DNA of 64,000 nt from Bacteroidota bacterium (GTDB lineage: Bacteria; Bacteroidota; Ignavibacteria; UBA10030), in NCBI GenBank assembly GCA_026416125.1, contig JAOAFT010000001.1, forward strand, positions 124,001 to 188,000. The letters run 5' to 3'. This document shows, piece after piece, positions 46,108-55,535 of the stretch. The notes below the pieces were generated by a model that saw only the letters and a program-made list of their open reading frames with translations, was not told where the DNA came from and did not search any database. The number at the start of each line of letters is the position of its first letter. Position 1 is the first letter of the stretch. A program made the translations under genes and the position numbers.

Positions 46108-48846
46108 TTATTTCATTAGTATCATTTTTATTGACTTCTTAAGCATAGTACCTTTTTCCCCAACACATAACCGTGCAATGTAGATTCCACTTGAGAGGTG
46201 TGAACCATTGAAAATTATTGAATGAACACCCGGGTGCATGTATTCATTGACGAGTGTTACTATCTCACGACCTAATTGATCAAATACTTTTAACGATACG
46301 AACGATATTGTTGAAATTCTAAACTGTATAGTCGTACTTGGGTTAAAAGGATTGGGGAAATTTCTGTATAATTCAAATGTTGTTTCGGGTATCGTACGAC
46401 TTACATGAGAATACTCATCGCTAAGAGTAGTTAACTCAAGGCGGATTTTGTAGTTCCCACTTGTTGAACGAACCCATCTCGAACCATCCCATACCAATGA
46501 ACGCTCAGCTTCTTGAGTACCATCAGTATTGATTCGTAACGTATCGCCTGCTCCACCTACAGAAAGAACAACAGCATACTCTATACGAGGTTCAACTTCG
46601 ACACCAGCCATCCAGAATGGTACAAAATTAAGCGTTGCAGGATTGAGTAGAGAAAAAGGATACTCAATCGCTCTACCGATTTTTACAGTTGGAGAACAAT
46701 TCTCAGCAGTAAATATCTCGCAACGAAGAAATCCACTACCACTAATTGATCGTTCTTTTATACCAGGTAGTGAAAGATACAAACCTGTTAGAGTTCCTCG
46801 AATAGGTGGAACAAATCGTATGGCTATTTTTTTATTCGCTGAAATAACTTCGGTCTGTCCAATCAACATTGTATCGTATTTAATAACAATACGCGAAACA
46901 TGTGCCTGAAGACCGTAGACAAGTTTTGCAACAGCATTAAGGAGATCAATTTTACCATACCCCCATGTTGCATTTGGAATTGTTGAAGTGAATTCATCAT
47001 TTCGTGCCGATTTTGCAATTAGTAATTTCAATACCGATTCGCTTAAACTAGTATTAATTCCTAATAATGTAGCAACTGCTCCAACAAGATGCGGTGTTGC
47101 TTGGCTTGTTCCCATGTCGATTTTGTAGAGCCCACCTGGGTAAAGTTGATTTCCTACAGATAGTGGATTTACAGTTGATGACAATGCCGCTGTAATACCC
47201 TGTCCAGGAGCTGTAATTTCAGGCTTTAGCCGTCGATCACGTGTTGGACCTATACCACTGAATATCGATATGTTACCTGTTCTTTCGGTGGGGTAATCTG
47301 TCCAGTTGTATACATTCCCGTCGTTCGATGGCCATGACCACTTTGTCACGTAACTACCAACAGTAATAGCCTTTTTCGAAGTGCCAGGACTTGTAATAGT
47401 TTTTTGATTATCACCGTTTACAAGCTCAACAGAAGGGATACCCCTGCCACCAGAACGAATTGCAACCCATGCATCATATTCTATAGGTGAAGTTTGGGAC
47501 GTAGTAATTGTAAGTACCCACTGCCCCGGACATGGCGGAACAACTGAACTAGCACGAACATATAACTCAATGCATCGATGATTATTATCTGTGCTTTTAT
47601 AATTTGCCAAATAGATAATACCATCACTTGTGTCATTTGCACTGCCATGTTGGTCTTTACTCCGACTGTAGATAACTCCTCTTGGTGATTTTATGGTAGC
47701 CACTAAAGAACTCGCCCCTGAAACTGAAACATCACCTTGTAGCCAAACCATAAAATCGAATATCTGTTTCATCGAATCACTGAACGAGTAATACTGGGGT
47801 TGTACCATTGTAAAAGACAGAGGCGACGATTTCGAAAGATACCCAGAAGTATGAATTTGATATTTTGCATCATTTCCAGCAGCAACACAAACAATTCTCC
47901 CAGCAGTGACAAAACTATCAATCGCCACCTCGTAAGGTCTTGTTCCATCATGAGGTCCATACTGGCTACCAATACTCCAATTAACGACAATCGGTTTTCG
48001 CAATTGTTCAGATTTGTATTTTGCGTACGTTAATCCATCGATCATGAATGCTTCAGTAAATATTCCATCTCCACCTTTCACTACAATAATGTCAGCTTCA
48101 GGAGCGACTCCTTTAAATTTTCCATTATAGGTCCTTCCATTTCCCACTGCGATGCTTGCCACGTGCGTTCCATGTCCATTATAATCGCGTGTGCGAACAA
48201 ATCCAACTCGTGTACCATCAAGTTCATTCTCAATATCACGTTGAGTGTACTCTACACCATAATTAAATCCTGCAGGTGAATATTCGCCACTTTGTGGTGT
48301 GAGTGTTTGATCCCATATATAGAGAATGCGAGTTTTAGTCGTATCTTCTTTTCGAAAATCGAGGTGTTTCCAATCAATGCCAGTATCATATATTAATACA
48401 ATAACATCCTTACCAGCATATGGCGTATTGTTAAGTATACCTTCACTCGTTTGGAGAGCGCCAATCTCAGGGATACTTACATCAGTTTGGAGTGTATTCA
48501 ACGACGAATGTTGGATGTACAGAACACAATCAAGTTTCTCAATATTTACAATATCTTCACTCGATAATCGAGCAGTAGCATACTGTCCTACAATAGAATT
48601 CAGATGTATTCCATATCTTTTTAACGCTTCTGGATCATTTGTTGTTATTATCACAGGATATAGTTCAATATTACTTTCGTTTATTTTTGCAAGTTGATAA
48701 TTTTTCCTTTGTTGTGCTAAAAACTCATGAAGCAGTGGATGAATTTTAGAGTGCTGTGTGTAGCAGAGGGGAAAAATAAGAAAATGTATTAAAAGCAGAA
48801 TCCAAAAGCCGCGAATTGAAAAAAGCAATTCACGTTTAGAAATCAT
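46108..48846 (-). CDS. Secreted subtilase (peptidase S8) with T9SS sorting domain
   Basis: From the ATG at 48846, with GGAGG upstream, the protein has 912 aa. It shows a signal peptide, a short propeptide-like region, and the subtilase triad: Asp in VLIYDTGIDWKHLD, His in NGHGTHVASIAVGNG and Ser in MGTSQATPHLVGAVATLLG. A large insert lies between His and Ser. A beta domain follows, and then a T9SS type A C-terminal domain (FELYRNFPNPFNPSTTIQFRI ... LGREIVTLVNEYMHPGVHSIIFNGSHLSSGIYIARL). It is probably cell-surface or secreted. The start overlaps the stop of the upstream propeptide-like gene, so the two are translationally coupled. Confidence 0.94.
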   Translation of the reverse strand: MISKRELLFSIRGFWILLLIHFLIFPLCYTQHSKIHPLLHEFLAQQRKNYQLAKINESNIELYPVIITTNDPEALKRYGIHLNSIVGQYATARLSSEDIVNIEKLDCVLYIQHSSLNTLQTDVSIPEIGALQTSEGILNNTPYAGKDVIVLIYDTGIDWKHLDFRKEDTTKTRILYIWDQTLTPQSGEYSPAGFNYGVEYTQRDIENELDGTRVGFVRTRDYNGHGTHVASIAVGNGRTYNGKFKGVAPEADIIVVKGGDGIFTEAFMIDGLTYAKYKSEQLRKPIVVNWSIGSQYGPHDGTRPYEVAIDSFVTAGRIVCVAAGNDAKYQIHTSGYLSKSSPLSFTMVQPQYYSFSDSMKQIFDFMVWLQGDVSVSGASSLVATIKSPRGVIYSRSKDQHGSANDTSDGIIYLANYKSTDNNHRCIELYVRASSVVPPCPGQWVLTITTSQTSPIEYDAWVAIRSGGRGIPSVELVNGDNQKTITSPGTSKKAITVGSYVTKWSWPSNDGNVYNWTDYPTERTGNISIFSGIGPTRDRRLKPEITAPGQGITAALSSTVNPLSVGNQLYPGGLYKIDMGTSQATPHLVGAVATLLGINTSLSESVLKLLIAKSARNDEFTSTIPNATWGYGKIDLLNAVAKLVYGLQAHVSRIVIKYDTMLIGQTEVISANKKIAIRFVPPIRGTLTGLYLSLPGIKERSISGSGFLRCEIFTAENCSPTVKIGRAIEYPFSLLNPATLNFVPFWMAGVEVEPRIEYAVVLSVGGAGDTLRINTDGTQEAERSLVWDGSRWVRSTSGNYKIRLELTTLSDEYSHVSRTIPETTFELYRNFPNPFNPSTTIQFRISTISFVSLKVFDQLGREIVTLVNEYMHPGVHSIIFNGSHLSSGIYIARLCVGEKGTMLKKSIKMILMK

Positions 48847-49180
48847 TGTGTCGTGTACCTCCACGTATTGAAGTCACACATGGCTCGTTTAGAAGCATGC
48901 GAATTTGCTCAATTGAAGCCCATACTACTGAATACTGACCGTATGAACTTGTTATTTCTAATCCCATTAATGAAAATATTTCTTTACATGAACTTTGTAC
49001 AATAATGTGGTATTGTTTAGTCTGATTGATATAAAATCTACTACTTAATTCAGTATCATCACTATTTTCAAGAAGTCTCTGGATAGCAAAGTCTCCTTTT
49101 TGTTTTGTTAAGGACTGAAAATGTTGAGTACAAGAGTATGGAACAAGAAGTAAGAAAAATATTACATGAAACATCCTCAT
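48836..49180 (-). CDS. Stand-alone propeptide/inhibitor-like protein (I9-like), unknown function
   Basis: The 114-aa protein has a signal peptide with a lipobox-like LVPYSC and a domain HIIVQSSCKEIFSLMGLEITSSYGQYSVVWASIEQIRMLLNEPCVTSIRGGT. This lines up with the region before the catalytic domain of the next protein (PVIITTNDPEALKRYGIHLNSIVGQYATARLSSEDIVNIEKLDCVLYIQ), sharing the GQY and the strand-helix order. It lacks any protease domain. Its stop overlaps the subtilase start by 11 bp, and it starts 3 bp after the metallopeptidase stop. It could be a free chaperone or inhibitor for the subtilase, or a remnant of a second protease gene. Confidence 0.7.
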   Translation of the reverse strand: MRMFHVIFFLLLVPYSCTQHFQSLTKQKGDFAIQRLLENSDDTELSSRFYINQTKQYHIIVQSSCKEIFSLMGLEITSSYGQYSVVWASIEQIRMLLNEPCVTSIRGGTRHNDF

Positions 49181-49183
49181 TTT

Positions 49184-51442
49184 TTACCGTATTAAGACTA
49201 ATTTTTTTGTTTGCATTCCATGTTTCGTATATATCTTGTAAAAATATGTACCAGAAGATATTGTTGCTGGTGGTTGCCAATAAATTCTGTTGTCAGGTAG
49301 GCTTTCCCCTTCATAGATGACATAAACTTCTCGACCAAGAACATCGTACAACACAAGTTTTACATATCCAGCTTCTGGAAGGCTATAATGAAACGTTGTT
49401 CCCGGGTTAAATGGATTTGGATAATTTTGATACAACTGAACAATATTGGGTAACAACTCTGTAGGTTCTGTAGGACTATCCATACCATTTGTGTCATTGC
49501 TTATATATGCTCGTATTAAATAGGTATAAACTGAATCTCCGCCATCATTTGAGGTTAAGTAATACCAGTTGCCATTTGTATACGTGAGACTCGTGTATCG
49601 TGGTGGCTGAGGGCTTTTCGTCACCATGACCCGCGGTGCAGTGGTCGACTCGCCACTTACTACAAATGCAACAGCAAAAGGTGCTGATGCATCTATATTG
49701 TAAGAACGAAGATCAACCGTAGCCCAATTTGACCACGGTACAGGATATGGAATCCCAGGTGTTTGAGTCGTAGTTGCAATGATCGGTACAGCAAGTTTTT
49801 TCCCTAGTGGTGTAGGTCGAATTGCCCCTGAGTAACTCCATATTCCTCCTTGCATTGATCCTGCACGCCGAAGTGCAATACGTATAGAGTCCAGCTTCAT
49901 ACCAGAAACCCCATCAAACCATACACACACTGTATCGTTCACTGAAAGTGGTAAATATCCTATGGGTTCGCTTTCATCGTACTTTAATTCCATTCTCGTA
50001 ATATTTGCCGTGCCTGTAGAACTATAAGAATATGTTACGTTGTACGTATTAAGGTTCGTTATTGCAAAGATTACCGTTGAATAGGAAGTTCCAAAACCGT
50101 TGACGGTATAGTTTTGACCAATTGGAATATCCGTCACTGCTTGAGTCTGTCCTAAAGCTATCATTCGTATACTTAAAGAAGCTTTTGTTTTCATGTGTAT
50201 ACTTAAACTTGTACCTGATGTATAAGCAATGTAACATGTACCGTACGGTTTTAATGTATCCACAATCGCAGGAACTGATGGTACTATATGCGTTCTATGG
50301 TTTGATGGATAACTCAAAATTGGAAGCTCAAACCCATATTGAGGATTGAATGACTTATTGTTGAGCTTTGTAGCTATAGCAAAGTTTTTTAAAACATCTT
50401 TAAAAGTATATTGAACCCCGACCTTTTGCAGCGCTTCATTATAACCATTTTCTCCTACCTGGGTACTCTGAACTAACCGTTTTATATACGCTACACCAAA
50501 TTGTTCAACTAAATACCACGTAAATAGTGCTGCTCGCGAATAATCCGCTAACACATCTTCTGTTTCTTGCCAACTTAAAAAATTTACATTAGTGTTAGAA
50601 TAGTACAACGAAGGATTTCTTAGTCCATATCCACAGAGTTTTTCAGCTATTTCTGAGCATCCTTCATTAACAAATGTATCTTCGTCGTCATCATAATTCC
50701 AGTGAATCATATGTTGAAGTTCATGAGCAGTTGTTCCAGCAACTTCTGTAATACCTTTGCTAGTCATAAGATTAGCTGGATTACAATCAATGTAATATAT
50801 TTCAGCATAATTTGAGTGACGCTTATTCCCTAAAGCTTTTTGTACATCTTGTTCCGTGTATTGGTTAAGGCTATAGTAGTATCCTGCTACATAGTTTCCT
50901 GATCCACTATATCCATCCTTAATGTCAAGGATGAGTATGATTATCCTGGGATCACCATCGACATCTGGAGGAACTCCAAAAAATGTCGTATCTAACTGAT
51001 AAATCCCTTTTTGTGAATGCGATGGTGTACGTTGTTCAAAAGCAATAAGAACAGAATCAACTACTTGCTGGGTAACCCGTGTTCCCCACTGAACATCCTC
51101 GACAAATATATAGCAATTTGTTCCAACTGCTCTGCACGTTGATGGCACAAGGTATTCATAGTAATCGACTGTACTAATATCTGTAGCATACCACGAACGC
51201 TGCGACCCAACTGTGAAATTGTATGCTTCCTTTTTAGTTAAAGACCTCGTATGCTTCGTAATTCCGTGTGATAATAAAATATCCTTTTCTTTTTGCCACT
51301 GTTTAGTAATACGATGAGAACCGGGGATAGGATACGAATCATTTCCTGCTACCTGCTGGTTCCTCTGTAAACGCTGACCTAACAGAAATTCACAGATAAT
51401 AAAAAGACATACAATGCTTTTAACATATTTATGTGATATCAT
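49184..51442 (-). CDS. Secreted zinc metallopeptidase with T9SS sorting domain (M30-like)
   Basis: From the ATG at 51442 the protein has 752 aa with a signal peptide (VKSIVCLFIICEFLLGQ). The catalytic part reads GTTAHELQHMIHWNYDDDEDTFVNEGCSEIAEKLCGYG, an HEXXH zinc motif with a Glu about 21 residues later, as in M30 (hyicolysin)-like peptidases. A beta-rich middle follows, and then a T9SS type A domain (VQLYQNYPNPFNPGTTFHYSLPEAGYVKLVLYDVLGREVYVI ... ISSGTYFYKIYT). The ORF track's 36 extra N-terminal residues overlap the upstream lipoprotein gene and are unlikely. It heads the protease pair and is probably surface-exposed. Confidence 0.88.
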   Translation of the reverse strand: MISHKYVKSIVCLFIICEFLLGQRLQRNQQVAGNDSYPIPGSHRITKQWQKEKDILLSHGITKHTRSLTKKEAYNFTVGSQRSWYATDISTVDYYEYLVPSTCRAVGTNCYIFVEDVQWGTRVTQQVVDSVLIAFEQRTPSHSQKGIYQLDTTFFGVPPDVDGDPRIIILILDIKDGYSGSGNYVAGYYYSLNQYTEQDVQKALGNKRHSNYAEIYYIDCNPANLMTSKGITEVAGTTAHELQHMIHWNYDDDEDTFVNEGCSEIAEKLCGYGLRNPSLYYSNTNVNFLSWQETEDVLADYSRAALFTWYLVEQFGVAYIKRLVQSTQVGENGYNEALQKVGVQYTFKDVLKNFAIATKLNNKSFNPQYGFELPILSYPSNHRTHIVPSVPAIVDTLKPYGTCYIAYTSGTSLSIHMKTKASLSIRMIALGQTQAVTDIPIGQNYTVNGFGTSYSTVIFAITNLNTYNVTYSYSSTGTANITRMELKYDESEPIGYLPLSVNDTVCVWFDGVSGMKLDSIRIALRRAGSMQGGIWSYSGAIRPTPLGKKLAVPIIATTTQTPGIPYPVPWSNWATVDLRSYNIDASAPFAVAFVVSGESTTAPRVMVTKSPQPPRYTSLTYTNGNWYYLTSNDGGDSVYTYLIRAYISNDTNGMDSPTEPTELLPNIVQLYQNYPNPFNPGTTFHYSLPEAGYVKLVLYDVLGREVYVIYEGESLPDNRIYWQPPATISSGTYFYKIYTKHGMQTKKLVLIR

Positions 51443-51453
51443 ACTTGTTTTGC

Positions 51454-51759
51454 CTAATTGTTTAATATGATAAACGATCGAACAACAATTGCTTTTCGAA
51501 AATGTTTCCGAGTTATGGTCCCCTGCAATTTTACTGTATATCCCTGGCACTGCTTTAATCGTTGCATTGTTAATGAATCAGATACTATTTCAAAACTTGA
51601 CCCAAGTGTATCACGAATTAGTATGTATGTAAAAGGTTCATTCCCACTTATAGAAATAAAACCAATAAATGTAGTATCCCTTGGGTTGTTATTTACATGT
51701 TCTCGTTGTAGACAACTTATACAACAAGCGACACAAAGCATATATATTGTAGCTCTCAT
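51454..51759 (-). CDS. Small lipoprotein, unknown function
   Basis: From the ATG at 51759 the product has 101 aa with a lipoprotein signal (MLCVACCISCLQ; Cys near 14-16). The mature domain is short and beta-rich (DTTFIGFISISGNEPFTYILIRDTLGSSFEIVSDS ... GYTVKLQGTITRKHFRKAIVVRSF), which looks like a small OB-like barrel. The stop is 11 bp before the metallopeptidase start, so it belongs with the protease cassette. The ORF track's longer start adds 18 hydrophobic residues ahead of the signal peptide. Function unknown. Confidence 0.68.
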   Translation of the reverse strand: MRATIYMLCVACCISCLQREHVNNNPRDTTFIGFISISGNEPFTYILIRDTLGSSFEIVSDSLTMQRLKQCQGYTVKLQGTITRKHFRKAIVVRSFIILNN

Positions 51760-52354
51760 AATATTTATAAGGATGATGGATAATTTTTTCAAATAAAAAA
51801 TGATACTTAGCACAGTAGAGTATATTGGAAATTAACGAGAGCACTTCTTAATTCACAAAAGAATCTATTTTATGGATTGCAATAAAAAAATGATAAACAT
51901 GCTGTTTTTCCAAATACAAAAAACTGTCTTTCAAAATATATGTAACGGGAAAATATTCATCGATTCATTTGTCATTGTGTATACAGGGCTCACGTTCAAT
52001 TACAAGTGCGTACTCTAGTAAGGACTGTTTTTTGGATTTTCATAGTCTCGATCCAATCTCGATAACCTGATAAAAATAGACCTGTCTGTTTCACTTGAGT
52101 ACCTGTTGAATCTATATGTTCTGTTATTCCTCAGTATATCACAATGTTGCGGTATCGAGAAAGTACATATCATACAATGAATCAACATCCATTCTTTTTC
52201 GTCCTACAATGAATTTAACAAATAGTGTTTAGAAAGAATAGTCCGTTCAATTATTTTGAGATCACTATTTATAGCTGTGGAATCTTTTAAAAAACAAGAA
52301 AAAATCCAAAAAATAATATAAAATTTACGCGGCCCCTGAATATTGAAATGACTT
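51760..52354. other. Intergenic gap with no recognisable gene
   Basis: About 590 bp of AT-rich sequence between the protease cassette and the small protein gene. I see no convincing ORF, tRNA or terminator. The phrase TACAATGAAT recurs about 35 bp apart near 52175 and 52206, too short to be meaningful. A TATACT near 51825 (minus) could be a -10 for the lipoprotein gene, without a clear -35. Confidence 0.6.
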
Positions 52355-52582
52355 TCACTTTTTAAAAAGCTTATCCCATGCTTTTAATAATTCCTCTTTA
52401 GAATGTTTGGGATAATACTTTTGATGTAACTCTTCTAATTTACGACAGGTAAGTTCATCAAAATCCTCATCGTCTTTTTGTCGCTTCGCCATCATATCAT
52501 ACAATTTTTTTTCATCGCTTGTCATTTTCGATCTATATCGCTCTAGTTCTCGTACCATTCGTTTCTGTTGCTCAAATGTCAT
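52355..52582 (-). CDS. Small charged helical protein, unknown function
   Basis: A 75-aa, highly charged, alpha-helical protein (EQQKRMVRELERYRSKMTSDEKKLYDMMAKRQKDDEDFDELTCRKLEELHQKYYPKHSKEELLKAWDKLFKK). No signal peptide or known domain is visible. It follows the thioredoxin-like gene by 15 bp on the same strand and ends that gene run. The composition is unlike a random frame, so I accept it as real. Function unknown. Confidence 0.7.
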   Translation of the reverse strand: MTFEQQKRMVRELERYRSKMTSDEKKLYDMMAKRQKDDEDFDELTCRKLEELHQKYYPKHSKEELLKAWDKLFKK

Positions 52583-52597
52583 ATATAAAATCCACTT

Positions 52598-53080
52598 TTA
52601 ATGTTTTAAGGACCATACTTTTAAAAATCTTAAAATCTTCTCCTTATCATACCCTGGCTCTGGTGCATCAGCAGGGTACTCAAATTCTTCTGTATTTTGT
52701 GAGTGAAGAATTCTACCAGCAGAATCAAGTACGAAAATATGTGGATAACCAGGTATTTTTGGATACTTCGAAAGTATATGTTCGTTTTTATTTTCTTTGC
52801 TTACATTTATTTTGACAACAACGTAATGTTTTGTCACATACGATATTAGTTCAGGTGTATGAAGAATCAATGAGTCCAATCGTCTACACCAGATACACCA
52901 TTCACCACCAACCTTTACTAGAACATGTTTTTTCTCTTTCTTTGCTCGAAGCAGAGCTCCATCTAAATCTTTTTTTGCATCACGATACGGATCATATTTT
53001 GGGTATGAGAATGGTAGGTCCTGAGAATAAAGATGTACACCAATGATGAGCATTATGAGTGTAAATATTTTTTTCTTCAT
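52598..53080 (-). CDS. Periplasmic thioredoxin-like protein
   Basis: The 160-aa protein has a signal peptide (FTLIMLIIGVHLYSQ) and a thioredoxin-fold domain with the active site GGEWCIWCRRLDSLI (CXXC with Trp before it) and the cis-Pro region KIPGYPHIFVLDSAG. It resembles the DUF255/thioredoxin_7-type disulfide oxidoreductases. It probably reduces or isomerises disulfides in the periplasm. It lies 24 bp downstream of the M24 peptidase gene in the KamA gene run; whether that link is functional is unclear. Confidence 0.87.
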   Translation of the reverse strand: MKKKIFTLIMLIIGVHLYSQDLPFSYPKYDPYRDAKKDLDGALLRAKKEKKHVLVKVGGEWCIWCRRLDSLILHTPELISYVTKHYVVVKINVSKENKNEHILSKYPKIPGYPHIFVLDSAGRILHSQNTEEFEYPADAPEPGYDKEKILRFLKVWSLKH

Positions 53081-53104
53081 TGCTTGATCGATTAATACGA
53101 TTAT

Positions 53105-54295
53105 TTAATGCAATATTGGAATAATTGCTTCCTGAATAGGCATCCCTGAAACGATACAATCGTACGCATTAGTGATGTACACATTTATTTCACTGCGTAC
53201 ACCAAATTTTCCAGGGAAATATACACCTGGCTCGATCGTAAAGGCACTTTGTTGGATCAATTTCCTTTCATCGCGTGTTTCAAGGTTATCTAAATTAGCA
53301 CCATTTCCGTGTACCTCTTCTCCCAGTGAATGACCTGTACGATGAATGAAATATTCACCCAATCCATATGATTGGATAACTGAACGTGCTACATTATCAA
53401 CTTCATACCCACGAACATCACCCGTATCCTGAAGTTTTTTCCGGACAAATTCAAGTGCTGTATTACGGCTTTCTCGCACAACATCAAACGTTTTGCGATA
53501 CTCCTCCGGGGTAACTTCCCCAACATACGCTGTCCACGTAATATCAGCATATACAGCATCTAATTCATTACATTTAGCCCAAAGATCAATCAACACAAAA
53601 TCCCCTGCTTTGATACTTGACGAATAGTCTTGCGTTGGTTCATAATGTGGATTTGCACTATTTGCATTCACTGAACAATTTGGAGAACTTGATGTTACCA
53701 AATTTCTTTTTCGGAATTCGGACAGTATAATTTGTTGAACATTATATTCTGTAATTTCAGTGTTATTCAAAACAGATGTTCGTATAAAACGAAATGTTTC
53801 ATCGACTATTTCCCGTAAATGTCGCGCAGCAATACTATGTAAGTAAAATTGTTTTTCTGTCAATCGTGCTTCGAAGTATTGCAACAGTTGTGCTGAAGAC
53901 CGAATCTCAATATTCATTTTTTTCACCAATTCGAAGGTACCAGCATCAATGACAGAAACAGTAGGGAGAATACCGTTAGGACTATATTCCATGGCTACTG
54001 TTTTAACATTCGAAAGGAGTGATTGGAGACCCTGTTCAAGAGACTGCCAACTTGAATACACCACTGTATCACCAGGAAGCGAATTAAAATTATACGCTTC
54101 TATTTGGTGCACAAGTTTTCTAGGTACTCCCCTAGATGGGATAAAATAAAAGTAACGGCGTGTGAACAACACGTCTTTTGGCAATGAAAGTATTTTCTGT
54201 GCGAAAGGATTGATGTTTCGGAAATTGTACAATAACCAACCATCAAGTCGTTCTTCCTGCAAAAATATTTGGATTTCATCTATTGAGTATCTCAT
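53105..54295 (-). CDS. M24-family metallopeptidase (Xaa-Pro aminopeptidase/dipeptidase-like)
   Basis: From the ATG at 54295 the product has 396 aa with an N-terminal creatinase-like domain and a C-terminal pita-bread domain. The five metal ligands can be placed: Asp in FVLIDLWAK, Asp in YADITWTAY, His in IHRTGHSLGEEVHG, Glu in FTIEPGVYFPG and Glu in GVRSEINVYI. It should cleave an N-terminal residue or dipeptide, classically before proline, in the cytoplasm. It is co-directional with KamA, 52 bp downstream. The ORF track's TTG start adds three residues. In this operon it might trim or recycle a peptide-like product, which is inference. Confidence 0.9.
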   Translation of the reverse strand: MRYSIDEIQIFLQEERLDGWLLYNFRNINPFAQKILSLPKDVLFTRRYFYFIPSRGVPRKLVHQIEAYNFNSLPGDTVVYSSWQSLEQGLQSLLSNVKTVAMEYSPNGILPTVSVIDAGTFELVKKMNIEIRSSAQLLQYFEARLTEKQFYLHSIAARHLREIVDETFRFIRTSVLNNTEITEYNVQQIILSEFRKRNLVTSSSPNCSVNANSANPHYEPTQDYSSSIKAGDFVLIDLWAKCNELDAVYADITWTAYVGEVTPEEYRKTFDVVRESRNTALEFVRKKLQDTGDVRGYEVDNVARSVIQSYGLGEYFIHRTGHSLGEEVHGNGANLDNLETRDERKLIQQSAFTIEPGVYFPGKFGVRSEINVYITNAYDCIVSGMPIQEAIIPILH

Positions 54296-54347
54296 AATTC
54301 TCAATTACGCTCAATTTCGACAGAGCCAGATTTAACGGGCCCTGCAC

Positions 54348-55517
54348 CTACTTTTGGAACTCTTGATTTTCTTCTACATTATGATACACTTCACTTGTTG
54401 ATTGTTTATATTTTTGTTTTGATGGCTGACGTCTACGCATATATTTTTGTTCAACAGGATGATGCTCGATAGTCGGTGTTTCAACATCGGGATAGGTATA
54501 AATTTCGTACTTATAGTTTCTCAGGATAATATCTTTTCCATTTCTACCAAGAACATATTGTGGCAAGAGAGGTATCTTCCCTCCACCGCCAGGAGCATCT
54601 ATAACAAAGTACGGTACAGCTAGTCCAGAGGTATGCCCTCGTAACTTATCCATAATTTCTAGACCGACACGGACTGGGGTCCTAAAATGGTTCGTGCCTT
54701 TTGTAAGATCTGCTTGATATATGTAGTAAGGCCGTACTCTCATTTTCAGTAATTTCCGGTGTAATTCCAACATTATGTCGGGGTCATCATTTACTCCTTT
54801 TAGAAGGACTGCTTGGTTCCCTAGTGGAATTCCAGCATCTGATAATAACGCACAGGCTCGTTCTGCTTCAGGTGTACACTCCCATGGATGATTGAAGTGT
54901 GTGTTAATGTACAAAGGATGGTACTTCTTTAACATCCTGCACAACTTGGGGGTTATGCGTTGAGGTAATACACACGGGATTTTCGTTCCAATACGAATAA
55001 TTTCCACGTGTGGTATTTCCCGCAATTGTGATAGTACTTTTTCAAGGGCATAATCTGTCACCATCAATGGATCACCACCAGAAATCACTACATCTCGTAT
55101 TTCACGGTGGTTACGAATGTACTCAATACCTTCTCGAATATACTTTGCATTGATTTTTGTTGAATCACTAACCTTTCGTTTTCGTGTACAAAAACGGCAA
55201 TACATTGAACATTGACTTGTAATCAGAAAAAGAACTCTATCTGGATATCGATGTGTTATACTCGGTACAGGACTATCCCCTTCCTCATTTAAGGGATCGT
55301 CGGGTGCATTTTCATCGTGCAATTCGACAGCATCGGGAATACATTGCTTCCAAATAGGATCACCGGGATATCGAATAAGACTTAAATAGTACGGATTAAT
55401 ACGTATGTGGAAAAATTTATTCAGTTTTTCTGCAATGATAGGATCGAATCCGAATCGTTCTACGAGGTCTTTTGCACTATCAACACTTTGCCGTAACATT
55501 TCTTGCCATAGTTCCAT
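54348..55517 (-). CDS. kamA: Lysine 2,3-aminomutase (KamA family radical SAM enzyme)
   Basis: The 389-aa protein has the radical SAM cluster motif CSMYCRFCTRKR (CX3CX2C), the PLP/SAM core VVISGGDPLMVTDYALEKVL, and the KamA C-terminal part YQADLTKGTNHFRTPVRVGLEIMDKLRGHTSGLAVPYFVIDAPGGGGKIPLLPQYV. The Asp in QADLT and in IDAPGGGGK correspond to the residues that hold the lysine side-chain amine in clostridial LAM, and its C-terminal region is intact, unlike shorter EpmB. It should convert L-lysine to L-beta-lysine. A GNAT and two ATP-grasp ligase genes precede it in one operon. The C-terminal tail past residue 350 is charged and variable. Confidence 0.92.
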   Translation of the reverse strand: MELWQEMLRQSVDSAKDLVERFGFDPIIAEKLNKFFHIRINPYYLSLIRYPGDPIWKQCIPDAVELHDENAPDDPLNEEGDSPVPSITHRYPDRVLFLITSQCSMYCRFCTRKRKVSDSTKINAKYIREGIEYIRNHREIRDVVISGGDPLMVTDYALEKVLSQLREIPHVEIIRIGTKIPCVLPQRITPKLCRMLKKYHPLYINTHFNHPWECTPEAERACALLSDAGIPLGNQAVLLKGVNDDPDIMLELHRKLLKMRVRPYYIYQADLTKGTNHFRTPVRVGLEIMDKLRGHTSGLAVPYFVIDAPGGGGKIPLLPQYVLGRNGKDIILRNYKYEIYTYPDVETPTIEHHPVEQKYMRRRQPSKQKYKQSTSEVYHNVEENQEFQK

Positions 55518-55535
55518 ACAATTATCTTCTTCCTC

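Noticed and set aside
51960-52140. tRNA-like stretch with GTTCAATTAC and TCGATCC
   Set aside because: I could not fold an acceptor stem or a proper anticodon arm; the match is limited to a few T-loop-like bases.
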